Shown piece after piece: positions 53,482 through 63,104 of a DNA stretch of 64,000 bases. Under the pieces are notes generated by a model, which did no database searches, was not told the DNA's origin, and was given only the letters and a program-made list of their open reading frames with translations. Both the position numbers and the translations under genes were made by a program. Numbering within the stretch: position 1 is the stretch's first letter; the number at the start of each line of letters is the position of its first letter. This DNA is from Anabaena sp. UHCC 0204 (GTDB taxonomy: Bacteria; Cyanobacteriota; Cyanobacteriia; Cyanobacteriales; Nostocaceae). Location of the stretch: contig NZ_VIKW01000016.1 in the NCBI RefSeq assembly GCF_009711975.1, positions 51,723-115,722 of the forward strand, read 5' to 3'.

Positions 53482-54294
53482 ATCTATCTTTTACATCTAT
53501 TCCTCAAAAATAGATGCAAAAAATTTCCAGACATTCAGTATTAAATCTGTAGGATGTTTTATGGGTATTCATTTAATTCTCAATATATGTGCAACAGGCA
53601 TAGCTGTTATGTCCCTTAATAAACAGCATTGTCTGGTAAAACACCTACAGATAAACTCAAAAAATTTCTGTCACTAATGCCAAATTTATCTGCATTAGTT
53701 AATTATCCAAAAATCCACTTAGGGCATAAAAGTATCCCTAGTTTAGATTTGAGGATCTTCACAAACACTGGTATTCAGGTTTATAAATTAACCTTAAAGT
53801 ATTTAAATTCATGCAGTTTTGATCACCCAATAATTACGGAACATCTGTTCCACACATTGCAGCCTCAAAGTAGATACAGTCAGAAAGGATATAATCTATC
53901 TCTTAACACTATCCTAAAATTAGAAAATTCTCATCAGCAGACTTTCTTAAATATAAGATTGTCTGTTTGATAAATTTAGATAAAAAAGTGACAAAGCTTT
54001 AATTGTTATTTTTAAATTCTGCTATATCTTTTTCTAAAATTTATATAAAAAATAAAATCTTTACCAAATATTCATAATATCTTTACATAAAATTTATATA
54101 AACTGCAAATTGTTAAAAATATATCAAGTGTCTTTAGACCTGAGATATAAGCGACACTATGGCTAACGCCACGCTACGCTAACGACAAGCTCAGTGACCG
54201 CTCGTGCAGTTCGACAAGCTCACTGACATAACTTCCCTGTGTGATGATATACAAGAACCCCACCCACTACGGGTGAAGCTCCCATACACCAAAA
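53482..54294. other. 0.8-kb gene-free AT-rich region with GC-rich repeat block
   Basis: Open frames at 53474-53677 and 53629-53970 lack Shine-Dalgarno signals and recognisable composition, and I do not call them genes. 54155-54235 contains repeat words (GGCTAACGCCACGCTACGC, CGACAAGCTCACTGACA with GACAAGCTCAGTGACC) like those at 5398 and 36040. The region lies between divergent and convergent units and may hold the export-operon promoter. Confidence 0.6.
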
Positions 54295-57200
54295 CTAGCT
54301 ATCAACTCCAGGCATCAACTGTTTGCCAAACTTAGCGTAGAGAGCCGGAATAACTAATAAAGTCAAAGCTGTAGATGTAAATAAACCGCCCAAAACTACA
54401 ATTGCCAAGGGTTGCAGAATTTCATTTCCAGCCCCACTAGCGATCGCCAAAGGCAGCATACCTAGTGCGGAAGTGAGTGCGGTCATCAGGATAGCATTAA
54501 CTCGTTCTAGTGAACCTTTAACAATCACATCTTGCAGGGGCATTCCCTGAGCAAACTTATTGTTATAGTTGTCTACCAACAACAAACCATTGCGGACAGC
54601 AACGCCAAATAGGGTAATAAATCCAATCAAAGAAGCGATCGACATCACACCGCCACTCAAGGCAATGGAAACAATGCCACCCACCAAAGCCAAAGGTAGA
54701 TTGAGCATAATGGCGATTGTCGCGGAAAGGGATTTAACAGAGAAGAACATCAACACTGCAATCACAATCGCTGCCAAAATACTAAATACCAGGAGATTAT
54801 TAGTAGCACGCTGTTCAGACTCAAACTGTCCACCGTACTGGATGAAGTAGCCATTGGGGAGTTTGATTTTCTGTTGAATTTGGGATTGAATATCGCCGAC
54901 GACACTGCCCAAATCACGCTCGGCCACATTTGCCGAAACAACTATCAGCCGTGACACATCTTCCCGATTTACAACATTCGCCCCCATACCGTATTCTACT
55001 TTAGCAACCACACCCAATTGGATAGTTTGCCCAGTTGGGGTAGTGATGGGAATAGCGCGAATGGCATCTAAACTATTGCGGGCTTTCTCCGTCAAAGAAA
55101 TAGAAATATCAATAAGCTGCTGATCTTCTGCCACTTGCGACACTACACGACCATTCAGGGCAGTTTCGACCACATTTGACAACTCCTCCATAGTCAATCC
55201 ATAGGTAGCGGCAGCAGTGCGATCATAATGAATTTGTACCTGACGAATGGGCAGTTGGGGTTCAAGCTGCAAGTCTACAACCCCAGCAATGGGCTGAATC
55301 ACATCTCGCACTTGTTCGCCAATCTTTCGCAGTTCGATTAAATCAGGTCCAAAGATTTTCACAGCGATCGCACTTCTGACCCCAGATAACACTTCATCCA
55401 TACGGTGAGAAATAAATCCACCAATGTTAGATGCTACACCAGGCAGTTTATTGAACTCTTGCCGCAATTGTTTAATACTGGCTTCCCGGTCTTCGAGGGC
55501 GCGATCGCTCAATTCTACATCCACATGAGCCATACTCACTCCCGCCCCATCTGCATCCCCTGGAGTGCGTCCTGCCCGTATCTGCACCCACTCATACAAA
55601 GGATTATCTTGAAGCGCAATAGACAGTGCTATCCCTGCCCGATTGGTCATATCTAGGGAAACACCCGGAAATAAAACCATTGAATTGACCAATGATTTCT
55701 CCTGAAATTCGGGGAGAAACACCCGTCCCAGGGAGGGAATAATCGCAAAAGCAGCAACCAAGGCTGCAAGTGCTACACCTAAAATAATTTGAGGCGATCG
55801 CAGCGACAGATTTAACAATGGACGATATAACCGTTCTGCCCAACGTGAGATAAATGTACCTTCTTGCGGTAGGGTTTGGTTTGCCAGCAGAATGGCACAC
55901 AAGGCAGGTGAAAGGGTCATAGCCACCAAAGTAGACGCACAGATTGAGAGCAAATACGCAAAACCCATCGGTGCAAAAATATTACCCTCAACACCCGTCA
56001 AACTAAAAATTGGTGCAAACACGACCACAATAATCACTGTGGAAAAAATCACGGCTAACCGCACCTGTACAGAGGTTTCATACACCACCTCAAAGGGATG
56101 CTTCAGATTGCCCTGTGCCTGATTAGTTCGCAGTCCCCGATAGCAGTTCTCCATGTCCACGATTGAGTCATCCACAACTGAGCCAATGGCTACGACTAAA
56201 CCGCCCAAGGTCATAGTGTTAATGCCCAAGCCAAAAGCTTTCATGAACATTAAGCCAATTAACAAGGAGAGAGGAATTGCACTCAGAGTAATTACGGCAG
56301 TACGCCAATTCATCAGAAATAACAGCATAATCACCGACACGATGATGATGCCTTGAATCAAGGAACTGCTGACATTGGCAATGGCAGTATCAATAAAGTT
56401 AGACTGCCGAAACGTCCGCGCTACCTGCACATCAGAGGGAAATGTCGCCTGTAAAGATTGCAGCATCGCTTCTACTGCTTTTGTCACCGTGGGAGTATCA
56501 ACATCCGGCTGTTTGTTAATCATCATCACCACAGCCGGCTGACCATTAAAACTAGCATCTCCCCGCTTCAGTGCTGCACCCGTTTTGACTTCCGCCACAT
56601 CTTGGAGCAAAATCGGTTTCCCATCTTGCACCTTGACCACTGATTGCTGTAAGTCTGCAATTGATTTTACCTGCCCAATACCGCGCACCAACAGTTCTTG
56701 ACCACCTCCAATGAGAAATCCACCAGGAGCGTTAGAATTTGCGCTTTTAGCAGCATTGGTAACTTCAGTCAGGGAAACATTGAGCGATCGCAATTTTTCT
56801 GGATCAACTAGCACCTGTTCCTGTCGTTCATCCCCACCGTAAACAGTAACTTGGGTAACTCCCGGCACAGATAGAATTTGATTGCTCAGGGTGCTATCAA
56901 CAAGACGGCGCAAATCCATCAGCGAGGTTTTCCCCTGCCCATTCACAGTAAAGGCATACTGTAAAATCGTACCCAAGGGCGATGCTAACGGTGAAATTTC
57001 CGGTGGATGGACCCCTTCAGGTAACTGATTTGTCACCTGCTGGAGTCGTTCTGTCACTGATTGCCGAGCTTTATAAATGTCCGCTTCCTGGTCAAACACC
57101 ACCTGCACCATAGACAGTCCGACTTTGGAGGAAGAACGCACCGTAGTCACCCCTGGTAAACCATTCACCGCACTTTCAATCGGCACAGTAATTTGTGATT

Positions 57201-57396
57201 CCACTTCCTCTGGAGCTAGTCCAGTCGCTTCGGTGTGAATATCCACTTGGGGGGGCGCAAATTCAGGAAAAACGTCCAGTGGCATCTGTGTAACAGTAAA
57301 TACTCCCCACACCGTTACTAAAATCGCACAGATAACTATAAACCAACGTTGAGCAATTGAGTTTTTGAGAATCTGATTCAGAATAGAATTCAACAT
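54295..57396 (-). CDS. CzcA-type heavy-metal RND efflux pump
   Basis: 1033-aa inner-membrane RND transporter of the heavy-metal efflux (CzcA/CusA/NrsA) type, driving export by proton influx. Twelve helices in two repeats with two large periplasmic loops. Family signatures: QMPLDVFPEFAPPQV near the N-terminus, GLPGVTTVRSSSKVGLS, and the TM4 motif GGLVVAIGSVVDDSIVDMENCYRG with proton-relay Asp residues. It is preceded on the same strand by a short adaptor-like gene and lies divergent to rppA/rppB. In Synechocystis related systems (NrsBA, CopBA) export Ni/Co or Cu; the metal here is not determined. A mobile palindromic element separates it from the adaptor gene. Confidence 0.93.
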   Translation of the reverse strand: MLNSILNQILKNSIAQRWFIVICAILVTVWGVFTVTQMPLDVFPEFAPPQVDIHTEATGLAPEEVESQITVPIESAVNGLPGVTTVRSSSKVGLSMVQVVFDQEADIYKARQSVTERLQQVTNQLPEGVHPPEISPLASPLGTILQYAFTVNGQGKTSLMDLRRLVDSTLSNQILSVPGVTQVTVYGGDERQEQVLVDPEKLRSLNVSLTEVTNAAKSANSNAPGGFLIGGGQELLVRGIGQVKSIADLQQSVVKVQDGKPILLQDVAEVKTGAALKRGDASFNGQPAVVMMINKQPDVDTPTVTKAVEAMLQSLQATFPSDVQVARTFRQSNFIDTAIANVSSSLIQGIIIVSVIMLLFLMNWRTAVITLSAIPLSLLIGLMFMKAFGLGINTMTLGGLVVAIGSVVDDSIVDMENCYRGLRTNQAQGNLKHPFEVVYETSVQVRLAVIFSTVIIVVVFAPIFSLTGVEGNIFAPMGFAYLLSICASTLVAMTLSPALCAILLANQTLPQEGTFISRWAERLYRPLLNLSLRSPQIILGVALAALVAAFAIIPSLGRVFLPEFQEKSLVNSMVLFPGVSLDMTNRAGIALSIALQDNPLYEWVQIRAGRTPGDADGAGVSMAHVDVELSDRALEDREASIKQLRQEFNKLPGVASNIGGFISHRMDEVLSGVRSAIAVKIFGPDLIELRKIGEQVRDVIQPIAGVVDLQLEPQLPIRQVQIHYDRTAAATYGLTMEELSNVVETALNGRVVSQVAEDQQLIDISISLTEKARNSLDAIRAIPITTPTGQTIQLGVVAKVEYGMGANVVNREDVSRLIVVSANVAERDLGSVVGDIQSQIQQKIKLPNGYFIQYGGQFESEQRATNNLLVFSILAAIVIAVLMFFSVKSLSATIAIMLNLPLALVGGIVSIALSGGVMSIASLIGFITLFGVAVRNGLLLVDNYNNKFAQGMPLQDVIVKGSLERVNAILMTALTSALGMLPLAIASGAGNEILQPLAIVVLGGLFTSTALTLLVIPALYAKFGKQLMPGVDS

Positions 57397-57418
57397 TTCA
57401 ATTAAAAATCTCCCTTAT

Positions 57419-57548
57419 GGGACTTACAGCAGTTTTCATGTATTTAGACCACACACTGATCTCTGTATTTCTTTCTTCCTTTGCGCCTTTGCGCCTTTGC
57501 GTGAGATATAAAAATGTGGTTCATTTTTTTATGATTTTGCGTAAGTCC
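57419..57548. mobile_element. Palindromic mobile element inside the efflux operon (family A ends)
   Basis: GGGACTTACAGCAGTTTTCATG at the left and TTTTGCGTAAGTCC at the right form family A-type ends around a non-coding interior (TTGCGCCTTTGCGCCTTTGCG). It fills the gap between the adaptor stop (57553) and the czcA start (57396). An inverted copy lies at 59032-59232. Confidence 0.75.
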
Positions 57549-57552
57549 TGTC

Positions 57553-58221
57553 TTATTCCGACAAGTCGCTTTTCTTTTTACCCATACCTACGACAAAAGC
57601 GATCGCTCCACCCACAAGCACAACTCCACCACCAACTCCTGCTAAAATACCCATCGGCAATCCGCCCGATTGCTGAGTTGTTTCACCAGCCTGTGAGACG
57701 AGATTACCGCTTGCATCATGGCTATGAGGTATTCCTTGAGCATCTGCCTGAGCATGGGTTGTATCAGTTTTAGGAGTGGGACTCGCGGCTGGACTGGTTG
57801 CTGTATCGGCGGTTTGAGTTTTGCGCGATTCAGCATAGAGCGACAAACTACCTTGGGTAATGAGCTTTTCCCCAACTGACAATCCTTTGGTAATAGCGAT
57901 TAATTCGCCTTTAGTCGCACCGGTGGTAACTTCCACTGGCTCATAAAAATCCTTATACTGCACAAAGACTATCTGTTTATCATTGGCATCAACCAATGCC
58001 GTTACCGGAATCATCACAGCAGATCCAGATTTGGCAGAAGAGGCGATGGGCGTGACAACAATACCTAACAGTTGATCGGTTTGAGCATTGACTTTCACGC
58101 GATTAATGCCGCCCGTTGCTTGAAATTCATCACCATGCCCAACGTGAGCAAACACAACTGCGGGCGCACTAATAGTTAAACTGGCTGCCAGAATGGAACT
58201 CATTAGCATAAAAGGTTTCAT
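57553..58221 (-). CDS. Short RND adaptor-like periplasmic protein
   Basis: 222 aa from the ATG at 58221 (GAGGAG Shine-Dalgarno, 5 nt; a GTG two codons earlier would overlap the Shine-Dalgarno). Signal peptide about 1-26 (VFAHVGHGDEF follows). Residues 45-135 match the beta-barrel/membrane-proximal part of CusB/NrsB-type adaptors (TDQLLGIVVTPI, ALVDANDKQIVFVQ, VTTGATKGELIAITKGLSVGEKLITQGSLSLYAE). His-rich stretch (THAQADAQGIPHSHDASG) and a C-terminal membrane helix (about 190-212). The lipoyl and coiled-coil parts of a full adaptor (~400 aa) are missing. It is probably a reduced adaptor or metal-binding accessory of the downstream pump. Confidence 0.8.
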   Translation of the reverse strand: MKPFMLMSSILAASLTISAPAVVFAHVGHGDEFQATGGINRVKVNAQTDQLLGIVVTPIASSAKSGSAVMIPVTALVDANDKQIVFVQYKDFYEPVEVTTGATKGELIAITKGLSVGEKLITQGSLSLYAESRKTQTADTATSPAASPTPKTDTTHAQADAQGIPHSHDASGNLVSQAGETTQQSGGLPMGILAGVGGGVVLVGGAIAFVVGMGKKKSDLSE

Positions 58222-58344
58222 AATCACTCCTCACAATACGGGTTAAACAAAAGTTCTCCATAGTTTGCCAAAGGTCAGATGAAATCCAGGTGAAATGGCA
58301 AATGTTTTTGTAAGATCAAGCTCGTGGTTGATTTCCCTGAAGTG

Positions 58345-59037
58345 ATGCGAATTTTACTGGTGGAAGATGAAGCGGATTTGGGGTTGGCAATTAAGCAAGT
58401 TCTGATTAGCGAAAGATATGTGGTGGATTGGGTGACAGATGGCACTGAGGCATGGCTCTGTCTGGAAAGCCAGTGGACAGATTACACAGTTGCTATTGTT
58501 GATTGGCTGCTACCCGAAATGTCGGGATTGGAGTTATGTCAGAAGCTCAGACTACACCAAAATCCCTTACCAGTGCTGATGCTGACTGCTTTGGGTCAGC
58601 CCGAAAATCGTGTAGCAGGGCTGGATGCGGGGGCTGATGATTATTTAGTCAAACCGTTTGTGATGGAAGAGTTGCTGGCACGGTTGCGGGCGCTTCAAAG
58701 GCGATCGCCTCAACTACAACCATCCACCCTGACTGTTGCAGGTTTTACTCTGGATACAGCAAACAATGTCCTTCAAGTAAATTCCGATGGATCTACGCCT
58801 CTAATAATTCCCTTAACCACCAAAGAATTTCAGTTGCTCATGTATTTGATGCAGAACCCCAATCGCATCATTCCCGGTAGTAAATTACGTCATCAACTTT
58901 GGGACATGGATGAAGAGCCGATTAGTAATGTAGTTGCAGCGCAAATGCGCTTATTACGGCGCAAGTTAGCAAATCATGGTTGTCCCTGCCCGATTGAAAC
59001 TGTTCCCGGTGCTGGCTATCGTTTTACAGCTAAATGA
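58345..59037 (+). CDS. rppA: OmpR-family response regulator RppA (NrsR/CopR-like)
   Basis: 230 aa from the ATG at 58345 (the frame continues to a GTG at 58324). Receiver domain with acidic VEDEAD, phospho-acceptor Asp in VAIVDWLLPEMSGLELC and Lys in YLVKPFVMEELL. Winged-helix output domain at about 125-225 (LTTKEFQLLMYLMQNPNRIIPGSKLRHQLW...ETVPGAGYRF). It pairs with the kinase gene downstream. RppA/RppB homologues in Synechocystis (NrsR/NrsS) and CopR/CopS control divergent metal-efflux operons, the same layout as here. Its stop codon lies at the very edge of an inserted repeat (59032). Confidence 0.9.
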   Translation: MRILLVEDEADLGLAIKQVLISERYVVDWVTDGTEAWLCLESQWTDYTVAIVDWLLPEMSGLELCQKLRLHQNPLPVLMLTALGQPENRVAGLDAGADDYLVKPFVMEELLARLRALQRRSPQLQPSTLTVAGFTLDTANNVLQVNSDGSTPLIIPLTTKEFQLLMYLMQNPNRIIPGSKLRHQLWDMDEEPISNVVAAQMRLLRRKLANHGCPCPIETVPGAGYRFTAK

Positions 59038-59232
59038 ACTACATTTTTATATCTCACGCAAAGGCGCAAAGGCGCAAAGGAAGAAAGAAATTAATTTAGA
59101 TAGGACTTACGCACAAGTCACGAAAGAACGAACCACGAAGGAACGAAGGACACGAAGAGAAGAGGGTTTCAGAGATATTTTGCGTAAGTCCTATTAGAGT
59201 GTGGTCTAAATACATGAAAACTGCTGTAAGTC
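59032..59232. mobile_element. Palindromic element, inverted copy of 57419-57548, carrying a nested MITE
   Basis: TGAACTACATTTTTATATCTC and the GCAAAGGCGCAAAGGCGCAAAGG block, then GTGTGGTCTAAATACATGAAAA and CTGCTGTAAGTC, are the reverse complement of 57419-57530 with few differences. The copy is interrupted at 59101-59193 by another element. Its left edge coincides with the rppA stop codon; its own outer inverted end there is missing. Confidence 0.75.
59101..59193. mobile_element. Nested MITE, family A (93 bp) with 5-bp target duplication
   Basis: Ends TAGGACTTACGCA / TGCGTAAGTCCTA are perfect 13-bp inverted repeats. TTAGA flanks it on both sides (59096-59100 and 59194-59198), consistent with a 5-bp target-site duplication. 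It is inserted in the element at 59032-59232, whose two halves rejoin in register with the intact copy at 57419. Confidence 0.8.
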
Positions 59233-59250
59233 TCAAGTTGATTCTCGGAC

Positions 59251-60582
59251 ATGAATAGCTACTCTCTTTTTCGGCGCAGTCGTCTACGGTTAGCCCTCTG
59301 GTATGCGGGAGTTATGGGTGTGATTTTGAGTGTTTCTGGTTTGGGGATGTATCGCGCAATGGTACAAACAAAGTGGGCAGGAATGGAGCGCGAAATTGAA
59401 TCAATTCCTGGAACTTTACACGATAGCGTTGAACCACTGTTACCGCCTTCTGAAGAACCGACTGCGGTTTTGCAACAAATTTTTCCCGATCTTTGTGTAA
59501 GTGGACAACCTTGTAAGGCTACGCCAACGCTGATTCAACGGCACACTATCGGCATCAGCGATCGCACTACATACTATATTCGTCTGTTCAATCATCAAGG
59601 GAAACTTCTGGCTTTTTCACCCAATCAACCGTTATCTCTACCGCCAACTCTCAACCGCAATTCATGGCAAACTTTTCGCACGGCTAAGGGCATTCGCTAT
59701 CACCAATTCACTACAATTTTGCATAGTGCTAATGCTGATTCATCTTGGGGCTATTTACAAATTGGCCGCACTTTAGAACATTTTGATGGGGAAATCAGGC
59801 GGATTCGATGGATTATGGCGATTGGGTTGCCTATTGCTCTGAGTTTGGTTGCTACTTCCAGTTGGTGGCTTTCAGGATTAGCCATGCAGCCGATTTACCA
59901 GTCTTATCAGCAACAGCAACAGTTTACTGCAAATGCTGCCCACGAATTGCGATCGCCTCTGGCTAGTCTGTTGGCGACTGTGGAAGCTATCCTCCGTATA
60001 CCGCAATCCAATCAACAAGATATACAAATAATGCTTCATACTGTTGAGCGACAAGGGCGGAGGTTGAGCCATTTAATCGCTGACTTACTCTTGTTGACCA
60101 GTCTGGAGCAAAATTCAGGCGCAAAACCTTTTCAGCCCTGTTGCTTAAATGATTTGGTAAGCGATTTGACCGAAGAATTTTTAGAACTGGCTACTGCTGC
60201 TGATATTAACTTAACCTGCCAAATTCCCCCTTGCGAGGTTTACACTCTAGGTAATGAATCGCAACTTTACCGTTTAGTGTCAAATTTGATTGCCAATGCC
60301 ATTCAGTATACACCCAGAGGTGGATATGTAACTGTTAGCTTAGTCAAGGGTGATTATACTGCTGTGATTGCGGTGAAAGATACGGGGATTGGGATTGTGC
60401 CTGCTGATCAAAAGCGAATTTTTGATCGCTTTTACCGTGTTGACGGCGACCGCTCTCGTAAAACCGGAGGCACAGGGTTGGGGTTAGCTATAGCTATGGC
60501 GATCGCCCAAAAACATCAAGCGAGTCTGAAAGTTGAAAGTCAGGTGGGAAAAGGTAGTATTTTTACGCTAGAGGTCTTATGA
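59251..60582 (+). CDS. rppB: Sensor histidine kinase RppB (NrsS/CopS-like)
   Basis: 443-aa membrane histidine kinase. Two membrane helices (about 14-34 and 190-210) enclose a periplasmic sensor region of ~155 residues with a Cys pair (DLCVSGQPCKA) that could bind metal. Dimerisation/phospho-acceptor block ANAAHELRSPLASLL (H-box), then an ATPase domain with N-box ANAIQYTPRGG, G1 VKDTGIGI, F-box FDRFYRVDGDRSR and G2 GGTGLGLAIAMAI. Partner of rppA, separated from it by the nested repeat elements, which widen the gap to 213 bp. Confidence 0.92.
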   Translation: MNSYSLFRRSRLRLALWYAGVMGVILSVSGLGMYRAMVQTKWAGMEREIESIPGTLHDSVEPLLPPSEEPTAVLQQIFPDLCVSGQPCKATPTLIQRHTIGISDRTTYYIRLFNHQGKLLAFSPNQPLSLPPTLNRNSWQTFRTAKGIRYHQFTTILHSANADSSWGYLQIGRTLEHFDGEIRRIRWIMAIGLPIALSLVATSSWWLSGLAMQPIYQSYQQQQQFTANAAHELRSPLASLLATVEAILRIPQSNQQDIQIMLHTVERQGRRLSHLIADLLLLTSLEQNSGAKPFQPCCLNDLVSDLTEEFLELATAADINLTCQIPPCEVYTLGNESQLYRLVSNLIANAIQYTPRGGYVTVSLVKGDYTAVIAVKDTGIGIVPADQKRIFDRFYRVDGDRSRKTGGTGLGLAIAMAIAQKHQASLKVESQVGKGSIFTLEVL

Positions 60583-61184
60583 AAAAAGAAGCTGTAATAT
60601 TTTTACAGCCTCAAATTTTTGTTACATCAATTGCCAGTTGACATAACAGTAATAAGTTGATTTGCGAATAATAGAATGATTTGACCATGACTTTTCCCTT
60701 TCCTAATCTACATTTGGTACTAAAGTTAGCCAAACTTTAGTGACACCAAATTCAATAGCAGGAGTCCTAGAGTCATTTCCATCTTATTAGGGCAACCCAC
60801 CACCCCGATTGAAAATTACTCAGACTTATTAGGAAAAAAGACCACCATTAGTCATGGTTCATCAATCTTGATGTAGAATTTATTTAATTAATGAGAAACT
60901 GAATGCTAAAGCAATCAGCCTATGTGTTTCATGTACAGACACAAACAGTTTTTTGGGAAAAATGCAACTGGTCTGTCATGAACCTTTGTTTAGGTTGCTA
61001 TTTCTAATTTATAAGATGTTACCCGTGTATATTTGCCATTCTGGCAGATTTTTACAAAGGCTTCAGTAATTGCAGTTACTCACATTTTATATCAGTCCAT
61101 ATTGAGTAACACACAATTACGGTATTGGCAACAACATAGGGCATGAATTGTATCCCCGACAAATTTTAAATTTCGCCCTGGGTA
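60583..61184. other. Gene-free 0.6-kb region between rppB and hetP-like gene
   Basis: No open frame with gene-like signals, tRNA or strong hairpin was recognised. Between convergent genes, so only 3' ends are expected here. Confidence 0.55.
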
Positions 61185-61556
61185 CTATGCTGATTTCTTT
61201 TCCCTACTGTTAGCCTTTTGCTTGCCTCCCACTTCCAGATAAGCTATGTCTTTAATCTTGCTTAAACAGCTAGATGCTAGACTGCTTTCAGTCCTTTTTT
61301 CTCCGGTTGGTTTAGCAATTTTCAAACTTTCATTATTTTGGGAATTTGACCTACTTGTGCGGGCATTTTCTTTCAAGATGCGGTTATAAGTGCGATAAGG
61401 GATATAGTGCATCGGATTATAGCCAACGAACCGCAACATTAAAACACAAGCCCAAGAATACTTCCCGGCTAAAATTGCTTCAACTACTTGGTCAAACTGT
61501 TCGGGATGAATTTTTGGTTCTAAGTTGTTACTACTGCCAGCAATATCTTGATTCAT
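61185..61556 (-). CDS. hetP: HetP-family heterocyst differentiation protein
   Basis: 123-aa protein with the HetP core at about 18-66: [23 protein letters not shown] followed by [20 protein letters not shown]. HetP and its paralogues act downstream of HetR in commitment of vegetative cells to become nitrogen-fixing heterocysts. Outside the core the C-terminus is Ser/Lys-rich and unconserved. Nostocales carry several hetP-like genes; whether this is hetP itself or a paralogue cannot be told, as hetC is not adjacent within the window. Preceded on its strand by 2.4 kb without protein genes. Confidence 0.82.
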   Translation of the reverse strand: MNQDIAGSSNNLEPKIHPEQFDQVVEAILAGKYSWACVLMLRFVGYNPMHYIPYRTYNRILKENARTSRSNSQNNESLKIAKPTGEKRTESSLASSCLSKIKDIAYLEVGGKQKANSREKKSA

Positions 61557-62343
61557 AATCTTAGTTGTCTGTGAATTGAGTAAATTAGTCCAGTTTCTGC
61601 AAATGCGATTGTCTTGATTGCAGTTGATAAACAGCTTCAGCTAAATTGCTGTTGCGGGAATGACCGGAATCTATAGGTAATCAATTGGTGGCAGATGTTG
61701 ATGTATAGTAACAACTTTTTGACTGACAGTAATTGCCAGCCTAGATACCTCACGGGAATGGAAGACTGAGCTAAAAATTGCATTTGACCTGATGATTTTT
61801 TTCATAACCTGACCTGCGATTGAAAACCTGACTGTTTTTAATCAAGCCTGTGTACTGCTGTGTTTTGCCGTATATACCCTGATTGTCTGGGCAGTTTTCC
61901 AGTTTTCATTTAGTCATACCTATAGCTTTCAGAGGTAATGTGTATTAATTACTTCTGGGCTTCAGGTTTGTACTGACTCATGAATCAAAGATAAAAATTT
62001 ACCTTTTTTCTGGTTTCTACCTGGAGAACTTGAGTTCAACGTAGCTTTTCGTAGATGCGATTGTGTACTGTTGAAACTTCCAAGTGGAAATTTTCTGCTT
62101 TTCCTTAGTTACTGCTGTATAACTTCTTACCATTAATTATGATGCTTATCAGTAAAAGCTCATATTTTCTTAACGGAGTCAGGAAAATCATTGATTTCTC
62201 AATTTCAATAGCCACATTTTTATTTATACTATTTTTTGTCGCTAATGTCATCTGCCAAACTGGCAAGATTTAAGTTAAATTTACTGAACATATCTAGATA
62301 TTTACTTATGTCTTGTGCAAGTTTGAGTTTTGTCCCCACTCCT

Positions 62344-62369
62344 AAAAAAAAGAGGGGGTGACACCCCCC
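62344..62369 (-). terminator. Rho-independent terminator on the minus strand upstream of hetP
   Basis: Stem GGGGGT/ACCCCC (3-nt loop) followed on the minus strand by CTCTTTTTTTT. It must end a transcript coming from 62.4-64 kb, where no protein gene exists in the window. Confidence 0.75.
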
Positions 62370-63051
62370 ATTTTAATCTGATTGGCAGATGCTATTATCG
62401 TAATACGAAGCAAAAATACTACGACTGAGTTCAATCTATATTCTTGGCATATAGATTATATGAGATACATTTTAAACAATAATATCTATGATTTTAATCC
62501 CCAATATTCCTACATTTATGATCTAAAAATATGAAGGCGTTTAATGATTAAAGCCTTGCTCTAAAAGAGTTACAGAATTTTATGTCAAGTTGAAGTTAAC
62601 AAAAACTGTGATTGAATATGAACTAAAAAATAAAATAAAGATTTATCCAACTTCATGATTTTTGATAATCTAAATTTATATAATTTATTAATTAATCTAT
62701 ATATTTATTTTTGAGTCAAGTGAACACTTTTAGTCAGGTGTAGATAGATAAAACTGTATCGCTATGAACTTTTAATGATGATTAAATTAATTTACTTATA
62801 TTCATTTGCTCATTAGGCAAAATTGCTTTGTAATTAAATAATAATTTTGATAATTAGATGTATATAGCTGATTGATATAAGTGAGATTACAGTGATAGTT
62901 ATTAAGTTGATATAGTGGGAATAACTATCATTATTTGTCATGATTTACTGATGATATTCCTGATTGCAGTTGATACTTCGGTCTGGATTGAGAATAAATT
63001 CCGTATGGCAACTCAGTATCAGGAAATAAAATATTCTAGAAAATTCAGTAT

Positions 63052-63104
63052 GTGAACCGCTGTTGTTCAGCGTTGAAAGGGGATTCACGACGGGAATTTT
63101 TTTT
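63052..63104 (+). ncRNA. Possible structured RNA 3' end (hairpins plus T8)
   Basis: Outer stem GTGAA/TTCAC encloses CGCTG-TTGTT-CAGCG; AATTTTTTTT follows after 8 nt. This could be the 3' end of a small + strand RNA. No promoter was identified, so support is weak. Confidence 0.3.

Noticed and set aside
53474..53970. Two overlapping open frames (67 and 113 codons) in the 53.5-54 kb gap
   Set aside because: No ribosome-binding site, low-complexity content, no recognisable domain, inconsistent frames.
58976..59197. 73-codon frame across the rppA end and the nested MITE
   Set aside because: Runs through repeat DNA in another frame of rppA; shadow plus repeat.
61346..61558. 70-codon frame opposite hetP
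   Set aside because: Antisense shadow of the HetP core, no Shine-Dalgarno.
63052..63104. Possible single CRISPR-like repeat (TTGAAAGGGGATTCAC)
   Set aside because: No second copy or spacer periodicity anywhere in the window.
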